The notes beneath the pieces are model-generated. The model did not search any database. It was given only the letters and a program-made list of their open reading frames with translations, and was not told the origin of the DNA. The position numbers and the translations under genes were made by a program. A stretch of 64,000 bases of DNA from Dokdonella_A sp040005635 (GTDB taxonomy: Bacteria; Pseudomonadota; Gammaproteobacteria; Xanthomonadales; Rhodanobacteraceae). This document shows positions 33,109 through 41,677 of the stretch, one piece after another. How positions within the stretch are numbered: the first letter of the stretch is position 1; every line of letters starts with the position of its first letter. The stretch lies in NCBI GenBank assembly GCA_040005635.1, contig JBDTYM010000005.1, positions 1-64,000 on the forward strand, read 5' to 3'.

Positions 33109-34853
33109 ACGTCGAGCTCGCCGTGTGGCTGCCGTGGATCCAGGCGCTGGGATGGACTCTGCTGCATTTCATATGGCAGGGATTGGCGATCGGGGCGGCC
33201 TTCGCGGCCGTTCGACTTCTGATCCCGCGAGCACATTGCAATGCCCGCTATACAACGGGCCTCCTCGCTCTGACGGCGATGACCTGTTGGCCGATTGCGA
33301 CTTTCCTTGCGATGCGTCCATGGAGCGTCGGCGATCCCGGCGCGATCGCGGCTGCAGTCTCGTCGACCGCAGCGCTTTCAGCCGTTGTCGACGTCGCCGG
33401 GCCCAGTCTCGCGGTTTGGATCGACGCCGCGACGCCTTGGCTGGTGCTGCTGTGGGGAGCCGGCGTGCTGGCAATGAGCGGCCGAGTGATGTGGCAGTGG
33501 CGCACGTTGATGAGCCTCGCGCAACGCTGGGCGCAATCGAGCGCCGAACTCGATGAGATTGTGCTGTCGTTGAAGAAACGTTTCGGCATCCTGCAGCGCG
33601 TGCGCGTGCTGGTGTCGGAACGGGTCGATACGCCGATGCTGGTGGGATGGCTGAGGCCGGTGGTATTGCTGCCTGCGGCGGTCGCGCTAGGATTTCCGCG
33701 GCAACAAATCGAATTGATCCTCGCGCATGAGTTATGTCACCTGCGGCGCCACGATCATCTGGTGAACTTTGCCCAGGTGCTCGTCGAAACTTTGTTCTTC
33801 TACCATCCGGTCGTGCATTGGATTTCGCGCGAGGTCCGCAACGAGCGTGAGCTTTGCTGCGACCGATTGGTGCTTGGTTCAGCCGTTGGCGCGCCGCGTG
33901 ACTACGCACACGCCCTGGCGTCGCTGGAAGAGCTGCGCCAGACATCGGGCGGGCTGGCGCTGGCTGCGACCGGCGGCGAGCTGCTGGAACGCGTTCGCCG
34001 CATCGTCGGAATGCCGGCGACGCGTCTGGCCGCGGTCGACGCGCATGGCCCTGGACGCTGGTTGTTGATCGTTGCGGTGCTGGGCATGACGTTGGCGACC
34101 GCCCTGCGTATCGATCGCAACAGCGATGCCGTGCTGTTGGGAACCCGGCCGCCCGTCGATTGGTTGCAACCGCCGCCGGCGCTGACCTTGGCCGTAGCCA
34201 CGCTTGCCTTCGACCCGCCCCGTCTGCGGCTGGCGGCGATCCCGACGCCACTATTGAAAGAAGCATTGTCGAACAAATCCGCGCCCGCGCCCGCCGTCGC
34301 GACGGGTGTGCGGGAGACGCAAGAGCTTCGAGGCGTGAGCGCGCCGCCGCAGGTACAGGCGAATCCCGTAACGCCGTCAACGGCGGCAAGTCCTGCCGTG
34401 GTGAATGATCACGTTGAAGCAACCGTCGCGTCGCCGATCGAACCGGTATCGCCGCGGCAGTCAGCGCCTGCGCCGGTCGAGCCAGCCAAACCTGTCGCCC
34501 TCCGTGCAGTCACGCCGTCGTTTCCGGGGTTTTCGCGACACGCGCCCGCGCGCGTCGATGCAAGCTTCAGCATAGGCGCCGACGGGTCCGTGCGTGACAT
34601 CCGTATCAGCGACGGCGGTGCGGACAATACATTTGCGCACGCGGCAGAACGAGCTCTGCGGCAATGGCGTTTTGATCCTGCCACGGTCTCGAGCGATCAC
34701 TCGACGCGCTACACCCAGACATTCGTGTTCGAACCGAGAGAGGCAGCCAACCGCGACAGCTGCGTCCAACTCACCGGTTCGCACATCTGCCGCGACGTAG
34801 GCGAAGGCATGGAAGCCAAGGTTTACGGCGCGCAGCAGCCCGGCGGCGGTTAA
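33105..34853 (+). CDS. BlaR1-like M56 metalloprotease with C-terminal TonB-like domain
   Basis: 582 residues. The N-terminal half has four hydrophobic segments and a cytoplasmic gluzincin domain with the zinc motif ILAHELCHLRRHDH followed by NERELCCD. There is no penicillin-binding sensor domain. Instead, after a transmembrane helix near residue 320 (WLLIVAVLGMTLATALRI) and a Pro/Ala-rich periplasmic linker, the C-terminus (PGFSRHAPARVDASFSIGADGSVRDIRISDGG ... ALRQWRFDPA) is a TonB-type energy-transducer domain. It probably senses an envelope state and cleaves the co-encoded BlaI repressor. The signal is unknown. Confidence 0.92.
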   Translation: MNVELAVWLPWIQALGWTLLHFIWQGLAIGAAFAAVRLLIPRAHCNARYTTGLLALTAMTCWPIATFLAMRPWSVGDPGAIAAAVSSTAALSAVVDVAGPSLAVWIDAATPWLVLLWGAGVLAMSGRVMWQWRTLMSLAQRWAQSSAELDEIVLSLKKRFGILQRVRVLVSERVDTPMLVGWLRPVVLLPAAVALGFPRQQIELILAHELCHLRRHDHLVNFAQVLVETLFFYHPVVHWISREVRNERELCCDRLVLGSAVGAPRDYAHALASLEELRQTSGGLALAATGGELLERVRRIVGMPATRLAAVDAHGPGRWLLIVAVLGMTLATALRIDRNSDAVLLGTRPPVDWLQPPPALTLAVATLAFDPPRLRLAAIPTPLLKEALSNKSAPAPAVATGVRETQELRGVSAPPQVQANPVTPSTAASPAVVNDHVEATVASPIEPVSPRQSAPAPVEPAKPVALRAVTPSFPGFSRHAPARVDASFSIGADGSVRDIRISDGGADNTFAHAAERALRQWRFDPATVSSDHSTRYTQTFVFEPREAANRDSCVQLTGSHICRDVGEGMEAKVYGAQQPGGG

Positions 34854-34933
34854 CGCAAGACTCAGAAGGACTTAACGAAGCTTTAATCAGCGCCTGCCTA
34901 TATTGATTGCACTGTAGTTTGCTCGACACTCCT

Positions 34934-35036
34934 AAGTCAGGTCAGGTGACTGGCAGATTACGGTAATCGGGGCAGTAGCTTTTTGGCCCAAGCGAGGTGT
35001 GTTCCCCCAATGACACCTCCTTGGGCCATTTTCTTT
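34934..35036 (+). ncRNA. candidate small RNA with C-rich terminator loop
   Basis: The 34854-35113 gap shows ordered structure. A small hairpin AGTCA-N7-TGACT (34935-34951) and a GATTAC/GTAATC inverted repeat (34956-34968) come first. Then comes a strong composite hairpin: GGCCCAAG with CTTGGGCC plus GAGGTGT with ACACCTC, one bulge, closed by a 12-nt loop containing five consecutive C, and followed by ATTTTCTTT (34985-35036). This is an excellent intrinsic terminator. The layout (hairpins with exposed C or G runs, roughly 100 nt) recalls Xanthomonas sX13-type sRNAs. The 5' end is a guess; I find no convincing -35/-10 pair. Confidence 0.5.
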
Positions 35037-35113
35037 GCGGGCGCAGTCCCGCCCGAGCCACCCCACGACGAATTCCCTCCGCAGCAAAGGACTTCCGCGT
35101 AAGCTAGCGGCCC

Positions 35114-35800
35114 ATGCGTATTCTGGTCATTGAAGACAACAGCGACATCGCCGCCAACATCGGCGACTTCCTCGCCGACAAAGGACATGTAGTCGATTTC
35201 GCCGGTGACGGCGTCACCGGGCTGCATCTGGCCGTCGTCAACGACTTCGACGTAATAGTGCTCGATCTCGGCCTGCCCGGCATGGACGGGTTGGAGGTAT
35301 GTCGCAAGCTGCGACAGGAAGCGAAGCGGCAGACTCCGGTCATGATGCTCACGGCGCGTGACACGCTGGACAACAAGCTGACAGGCTTCGACTCCGGTGC
35401 CGACGACTACATGGTCAAGCCGTTCGCGCTGCAGGAACTCGCTGCGCGTCTCGAAGTGCTCGGTCGTCGTGGCAAGGGCAACAAAAGCCGTCTGCTGCAG
35501 CTGGCCGATCTCACCTACAACCTCGACACGCTGACGATCAGCCGTGCCGGCAAGCAGATTCAGCTCAATCCGATTGGCCTGAAATTGCTGCAGTCGTTGA
35601 TGGAGGCCGCGCCGTCGGTCGTCACGCGACAGGAACTCGAGACACGCGTGTGGGGCGAGGAACTGCCAGACAGCGACTCGCTGCGCGTGCATATCCATGG
35701 CCTGCGCGCGGCCATCGACAAACCGTTCGAGAAGGCGTTGATCCAGACGCGCCACGGCATCGGCTACCGCATGGTCGATCCGGATGCGTTACCGACGTAG
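35114..35800 (+). CDS. OmpR/PhoB family response regulator
   Basis: 228 residues. The receiver domain has acidic pocket residues in VIEDN, the phosphoacceptor aspartate in IVLDLGLPGMDG, and lysine in VKPF. The C-terminal winged helix (about residues 130-225) ends in TRHGIGYRMV, as in PhoB-type regulators. Its 3' end overlaps the histidine kinase gene by 17 bp, so the two proteins are a matched pair. The stimulus and targets are unknown. Confidence 0.95.
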   Translation: MRILVIEDNSDIAANIGDFLADKGHVVDFAGDGVTGLHLAVVNDFDVIVLDLGLPGMDGLEVCRKLRQEAKRQTPVMMLTARDTLDNKLTGFDSGADDYMVKPFALQELAARLEVLGRRGKGNKSRLLQLADLTYNLDTLTISRAGKQIQLNPIGLKLLQSLMEAAPSVVTRQELETRVWGEELPDSDSLRVHIHGLRAAIDKPFEKALIQTRHGIGYRMVDPDALPT

Positions 35801-37082
35801 GCTCCGCAGCCGCATCATCATTTCGTTTGCGCTGTTCGGACTCGGTTTGACGGCCGTGTTCGCGATCAGTGCGGTGTTGTTGCGCGACTGGCTGGAAGAC
35901 AAGCTGATCGGCGAGGCGCTGCTCAAGAACGTCGCCGATTATTCGCAGCAGTTCTATGCCGATCCCAGCCAGGATCTGCTCAAATTCCAGAAGATCCAGG
36001 GCTTTCTGTACAGCGAGCGCAAGTTCGCCAATGTTCCGTTCGCCTGGCGCGATCTTCCGAACGGGGTCTATGACTTCAACGAGCCGGACGGAAAAGGCGG
36101 CCGCGACGTTTACAAGCTGGCCGTTCGCAAGGACGAACACTATTGGTTCTTCCTTCAATACGACACTGCGCAGGAGAAACATGCTCAGCGGTTGCTGTTA
36201 GGGGGGTTGGTACTGGCCGTCCTCGCCTTCTCGATCCTGTCGCTGGTGATTGGCGGCTGGCTGTCGGCCCGCGTGATGAGTCCGGTGATCGATCTGGCGC
36301 GGCGAGTCCAGGCGATGAGCCGTAGCGGCAAGCCTGAGCCGCTGCAACAGCATTTCGCCAACGACGAGGTGGGACAGCTGGCCGCAACCCTCGACGACTA
36401 TTCCGGCCGCCTCACCGAAATGGTTCAGCGCGACCGCGAGTTCAACGCCGATGTCAGCCACGAGCTGCGCACGCCGCTGGCAGTCATCGCGAGCACGACT
36501 GAACTGCTGCAGGCGTCGCCCGAACTCACCGACAAGTTGCGCGAACGGTTGAAGCGCATCGAGCGCGCGGTACGCCAGTCGACCGAGTTGATCGACGCAC
36601 TGTTGCTGCTGTCACGACGCGAGCGGCAGGCCCCGACCGATGGTGAAACCACCGACGTCGCCAAGGTCGTCGAGCAGGTCGTCGACGCGCAGCGGCCGCA
36701 CATCAACAACAAGCCGGTGCAGGTGCGCGTGGAAATCGAGGAGCCGCTCGCTGCCGCGGCGCCGTCGTCGGTCGTCGCAGTAGCGCTGAGCAACCTGATC
36801 GGCAACGCGTTCAAGTACACCCAGGCCGGCGAAGTCATCGTCAGCGTCGGCCACGGTCGCGTGACCATCGAGGACACAGGCCCCGGCATCAAGCCGGAGG
36901 ATGCCGACAAACTCTTCGAACGCGGCGTTCGCGGCACCACGATCGGCAAGGGCGGCGGTCTCGGCCTCGCGATCGTTCGGCGTTTGTGCGAACTGTATGG
37001 CTGGGAAGTATCGCTTGCACCGCGACCGCAAGGTGGAGCGACCGCGACGCTTGATTTTGGCCGGCAGGGCTATCCGAGCTGA
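35784..37082 (+). CDS. sensor histidine kinase
   Basis: 432 residues. Two transmembrane segments (about residues 11-32 and 140-165) flank a periplasmic sensor region, followed by a HAMP-like linker. The kinase core has the H-box DVSHELRTPLAVIASTTELL, N-box NLIGNAFKYTQ, G1 box DTGPGIKPED and G2 box KGGGLGLAIVRRL. It phosphorylates the response regulator encoded just upstream. It starts 17 bp inside that gene. Confidence 0.95.
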   Translation: MRYRRRLRSRIIISFALFGLGLTAVFAISAVLLRDWLEDKLIGEALLKNVADYSQQFYADPSQDLLKFQKIQGFLYSERKFANVPFAWRDLPNGVYDFNEPDGKGGRDVYKLAVRKDEHYWFFLQYDTAQEKHAQRLLLGGLVLAVLAFSILSLVIGGWLSARVMSPVIDLARRVQAMSRSGKPEPLQQHFANDEVGQLAATLDDYSGRLTEMVQRDREFNADVSHELRTPLAVIASTTELLQASPELTDKLRERLKRIERAVRQSTELIDALLLLSRRERQAPTDGETTDVAKVVEQVVDAQRPHINNKPVQVRVEIEEPLAAAAPSSVVAVALSNLIGNAFKYTQAGEVIVSVGHGRVTIEDTGPGIKPEDADKLFERGVRGTTIGKGGGLGLAIVRRLCELYGWEVSLAPRPQGGATATLDFGRQGYPS

Positions 37083-37149
37083 AGCGGCATCCGAGAGCTC
37101 CAGCTTTCGACGAGATCCAGACGAGTAACAGGGGCGCCGGCGTCCCCGA

Positions 37150-38073
37150 TCAGCCTGCCACCGGCTCCAGCCAGCCCCAGCGATCCTCGGTGCGACCGTC
37201 GAACAGGCCGAAGAACAATTCCTGCATGCGCGCGGTGACGGGTCCCGGTTTGCCCGTACCGACCGGCTTGCCGTCGACCGAGCGAATCGGCGTGATCTCC
37301 GCTGCCGTGCCGCACATGAAGAGTTCGTCGCACAGATAGAGGTATTCGCGCGGCAGGTCGCGTTCGCTGACTTCGATACCAACGTTGCGTGCCAGCGTGA
37401 TCAGCGTGTTGCGCGTAATGCCGTTGAGCAGCGCAGCGCTGACCGGCGTGGTGTGCAGCGCGCCGTCGATCACGAGAAACAGGTTCTCGCCAGCGCCTTC
37501 ACTGAGCAAGCCGGTCGAAGCAAGCGCGATGCCTTCGCCGAAACCGAGTCGGCGCGCTTCGCGCGCAACCAGCTGGCCGGACAAATAATTGCCGCCAGCT
37601 TTGGCGCCAGCCGGGATCGTATTAGGTGCGAAACGCTGCCAGCTCGATACGCAGGCGTCGATTCCTTGTTCGAGCACACCGGCACCGAGGTAGGGCCCCA
37701 TTTCCCACGCCGCGACGGCGACATCGATCGGCGTCTCCGCGGACAATCCGAAGCCGCCCAGACCGCGAAATGCGACCGGGCGAAGATAGGCCTTGGTCAG
37801 GCCATTCGCCCGGATTACTTCGCGGCAGGCTGCGCTGATCTCGGCGAGCGAATAGGGAATCGCCATGTCGTAGATCTTCGCCGACGCGAACAGGCGTTTG
37901 ATGTGATCGGTCAGGCGGAAAATCGCCGGACCCTTCGGAGTCTCGTAGCTGCGGATGCCTTCGAACACCGACGAGCCGTAGTGCAGCGCATGCGCCATCA
38001 CATGCACGGTCGCCTCGGCCCAGGGTTTGATGCGGCCGTTCTGCCAGATATGTTCGGGATACTGCTGCGCCAT
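37150..38073 (-). CDS. ilvE: branched-chain amino acid aminotransferase
   Basis: 307 residues, class IV PLP-dependent transaminase. It catalyses the last step of valine, leucine and isoleucine synthesis and the first step of their breakdown. Features include MAHALHYGSSVFEGIRSY near the start, the PLP lysine region IPAGAKAGGNYLSGQLVAREARRLGF, and DELFMCGTAAEITPIRSVDGKPVG toward the C-terminus. The length fits E. coli IlvE (309 residues). The Shine-Dalgarno is weak. It is convergent with the two-component system. Confidence 0.97.
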   Translation of the reverse strand: MAQQYPEHIWQNGRIKPWAEATVHVMAHALHYGSSVFEGIRSYETPKGPAIFRLTDHIKRLFASAKIYDMAIPYSLAEISAACREVIRANGLTKAYLRPVAFRGLGGFGLSAETPIDVAVAAWEMGPYLGAGVLEQGIDACVSSWQRFAPNTIPAGAKAGGNYLSGQLVAREARRLGFGEGIALASTGLLSEGAGENLFLVIDGALHTTPVSAALLNGITRNTLITLARNVGIEVSERDLPREYLYLCDELFMCGTAAEITPIRSVDGKPVGTGKPGPVTARMQELFFGLFDGRTEDRWGWLEPVAG

Positions 38074-38128
38074 GTGCGGGTCCGCCGGAAGAAAAAGCGC
38101 GACATGATAACAGTCGCGATGCTACGGC

Positions 38129-38653
38129 CTACCAGGTCAGCCAGAAGCAGCCGGTGCCGGCGCTGACGACGAAGGTGTGTTCGCGCACACCGCCGCTTTC
38201 GCTGCTGCCGGTACGTACGCGCAACGCATTGCTGCTCGCGTTTTCTTCGCTCGTGGCATCGGCCGCATCGATGCCTAGCAGTGGGCGCTGCGTGAGTTCG
38301 CCGAGTTCGCGCAGACGTGACTTCGCCACCCCGCCGCCGACGCCACTCCAGCGAAGCAGGCCGGCGAGCGCGTTTGCGTCGCGCCGTCCGACCGCGATCG
38401 AGATGCGGTCACGCAACTCGTCGCGGGAAGCGGGACAGGTGCTCGGAAACGCCGCCGGCATGTCTGTCCCGGCTGCGGCTTTGGCGACGAGGTCGGTGGC
38501 TCCGTTTTCAACGCACGGCAGGCCCGAGAAGACGATTTCGCCGTGCTGCCCCACGCAGCGGTGCACCTGCTGTCCGCTGCCCTCCTGCGCGGCCAACATG
38601 GGCATCAGGCCGAGGCCGAAGAGTCCGATTGGCAGGAGTGCAAGACGTCGCAT
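38129..38653 (-). CDS. secreted DUF4124-like protein, unknown function
   Basis: 174 residues from the ATG at 38653. A signal peptide (MRRLALLPIGLFGLGLMPMLAAQEG) precedes a short domain with VHRCVGQHGEIVFSGLPC, which is the pattern of DUF4124 modules (a cysteine-flanked HGEIVFS core). The C-terminal 100 residues are not recognisable except for a TGCFWLTW end. Probably periplasmic. No Shine-Dalgarno is evident; the extra ten in-frame codons upstream do not help. Confidence 0.65.
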   Translation of the reverse strand: MRRLALLPIGLFGLGLMPMLAAQEGSGQQVHRCVGQHGEIVFSGLPCVENGATDLVAKAAAGTDMPAAFPSTCPASRDELRDRISIAVGRRDANALAGLLRWSGVGGGVAKSRLRELGELTQRPLLGIDAADATSEENASSNALRVRTGSSESGGVREHTFVVSAGTGCFWLTW

Positions 38654-38689
38654 GCGCACGAGGCTAGCATCATCCGGTCGCAAGACGCC

Positions 38690-39535
38690 TCAGCCCGCGG
38701 CGAGCCGCTCGTAGACTGCCAGCGTGGCCTTCGCGCGATTCAAGGTATAGAAATGCAGGCCTGGCGCGCCGCCGGCGACGAGGCGGCGGCAAAGTTCGGC
38801 AACCACGTCAGCCGAGAATTCGCGGATCGCATCGGCGTCGTCGCCGAATGCATGCAGGCGTTTGATCAGCCAGCGCGGTATCTCTGCACCGCACATGTCC
38901 GAAAAACGCCTCAGCTGGCTGAAATTCGAGATCGGCATGATGCCGGGCACGATCGTCGCGTCGATGCCGGCCGCGCGAGCGGCGTCGACGAAACGGAAAT
39001 ACGCGTCAGGGTTGTAGAAGTACTGCGTGATGGCGCCGTTCGCGCCCGCGTCGACCTTGGTCTTGAAATGACGCAGGTCCGCATGCGCGTCGTCCGATTG
39101 CGGATGCACTTCCGGATAGCAGGCCACTTCGATGTGGAAGTGATCGCCGGTCTCGGCGCGGATGAATGCGACCAGGTCGCTGGCATAACGGAAATCGCCG
39201 TGCGTGGCCATGCCGGAGGGCAAGTCGCCACGCAGGGCGACGACACGCCTGCAGCCCATGGCACGGTAACGCTCGAGCAGGCTGTGGATCTCCTCGCGCG
39301 TGCCGCCCATGCAGGACACGTGCGGCGCCGCGTCGAGGCCGTGCTCGTCGCGCAGATGGCGTACGGTTTCAGGCGTGTAGCTGAGTGTCGAGCCGCCGGC
39401 GCCGAACGTACAGCTGACGTAGTCGGGCTTGAGCGACTTCAGCCGTGGCAGCGCGGTTTCCAGTGCCGCTCTCTGTTCGTCGGTCTTGGGCGGAAAGAAT
39501 TCGAGGCTGATCGGCGTCGTGTGGATGCTGCTCAT
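38690..39535 (-). CDS. metF: 5,10-methylenetetrahydrofolate reductase
   Basis: 281 residues. This flavoprotein TIM barrel makes 5-methyl-THF for methionine synthesis. Motifs: ISLEFFPPKTDEQRAAL near the N-terminus, DYVSCTFGAGGST, and VVALRGDLPSGM, with ITQYFYNPDAYFRFVD around the FAD site. The ATG at 39535 overlaps the stop of the upstream VOC gene (ATGA), so it is the third gene of an ahcY-VOC-metF operon under an SAH riboswitch. The open frame extends upstream, but the family starts here. Confidence 0.95.
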   Translation of the reverse strand: MSSIHTTPISLEFFPPKTDEQRAALETALPRLKSLKPDYVSCTFGAGGSTLSYTPETVRHLRDEHGLDAAPHVSCMGGTREEIHSLLERYRAMGCRRVVALRGDLPSGMATHGDFRYASDLVAFIRAETGDHFHIEVACYPEVHPQSDDAHADLRHFKTKVDAGANGAITQYFYNPDAYFRFVDAARAAGIDATIVPGIMPISNFSQLRRFSDMCGAEIPRWLIKRLHAFGDDADAIREFSADVVAELCRRLVAGGAPGLHFYTLNRAKATLAVYERLAAG

Positions 39536-39960
39536 GGCGATGGGTGCTCGGCTCGGTCGATTTCGTTGGAAACTTCGATCAGATTGCGGTCGGGATCTCG
39601 AAAGTAGACCGAGTGCAGCGGCGACCTTGCCCCACTGCGTTGCACCGGGCCTGCTTCCACGACGATGCCACACGCGCGCAGATGTGCGATGACCGCATCG
39701 ACCGGCGTGGTCGTGATGAAGCACAGATCCGCCGATCCGCAGGTCGGCCGTGCTGCCTCGAGCGGCGCCGTTGCCAGCGCCGCCGAGTACGGTTTGATGT
39801 TGATCTTCTGAGCACCGAAAGCGAGGGCCACGCGACCCTCGCCGAATTCGACGCGGCGCATGCCGAGGACGCGCTGGTAGAACGCCAGGGTCGCGTCAAC
39901 GTCAGCCGCCACCAGCACCAGGTGGTCGAGATGGTCGATCTCGACCGGCGCCTTCGTCAT
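39532..39960 (-). CDS. VOC family protein (glyoxalase-like)
   Basis: 142 residues, one VOC (beta-alpha-beta-beta-beta) domain pair: IDHLDHLVLVAADVDATLAFYQRVLGMRRVEF and a second half ending SVYFRDPDRNLIEVSNE. Metal-ligand-like His and Glu residues are present. Relatives range from glyoxalase I to antibiotic-binding proteins, so the function is unknown. It starts 9 bp after the ahcY stop and overlaps the metF start by 4 bp, so it is controlled by the SAH riboswitch, an unusual partner for a VOC protein. Confidence 0.85.
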   Translation of the reverse strand: MTKAPVEIDHLDHLVLVAADVDATLAFYQRVLGMRRVEFGEGRVALAFGAQKINIKPYSAALATAPLEAARPTCGSADLCFITTTPVDAVIAHLRACGIVVEAGPVQRSGARSPLHSVYFRDPDRNLIEVSNEIDRAEHPSP

Positions 39961-39968
39961 GCCGATCC

Positions 39969-41396
<1,428 letters not shown>

Positions 41397-41416
41397 GGAC
41401 AAACTCCGGATTGAAC

Positions 41417-41499
41417 GGGCGCCCTTGCGATGAACCGCTGTCCCGAGCGTGGCCCCGGCGCCGATGCATTCAGGCGGAGGTCGCAGCGCCCCTCGGGAC
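41417..41499 (-). promoter_or_regulatory. SAH riboswitch upstream of ahcY
   Basis: On the minus strand: an 8-bp P1 stem GTCCCGAG/CTCGGGAC (41499-41492 with 41447-41440), then the conserved CCGAGGGGCGCTGCGACC string, and a pairing of GGGCGC with the downstream GCGCCC (41422-41417), as in SAH riboswitches. These turn on ahcY when SAH accumulates. It lies 21 bp upstream of the ahcY ATG. Assignment is by motif and context, without a covariance search. Confidence 0.9.
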
Positions 41500-41536
41500 G
41501 GGAGGGTGGAAGGCGTCGCGAGGACGCTCCGGCCGC

Positions 41537-41567
41537 ATTATATCGCTTTGTCCGGATGAAGCGATAT
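41537..41567 (-). promoter_or_regulatory. ahcY promoter -10 with overlapping inverted repeat
   Basis: On the minus strand a perfect TATAAT (41542-41537) lies about 40 bp before the riboswitch, without a convincing -35. A perfect inverted repeat ATATCGCTT-N10-AAGCGATAT (41540-41567) covers the position where -35 should be and the -10 edge. It may bind an activator or repressor; an ArsR-type SahR protein is a plausible but untested candidate. Confidence 0.55.
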
Positions 41568-41592
41568 ATGCAACGCAGACACGCGGGTCGCC

Positions 41593-41621
41593 AAAAAAAA
41601 ACCACCGCCCGAAGGCGGTGG
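41593..41621 (-). terminator. intrinsic terminator of the large secreted gene
   Basis: On the minus strand CCACCGCC-TTCG-GGCGGTGG, an 8-bp stem with a 4-nt loop, followed by nine U. It lies 56 bp after the stop codon at 41678. Confidence 0.93.
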
Positions 41622-41677
41622 CTGCATCTGGGCGGCAGGCTTTCGCCCGCCGATCGTGATGTTTCAGTGTCTGCCGA

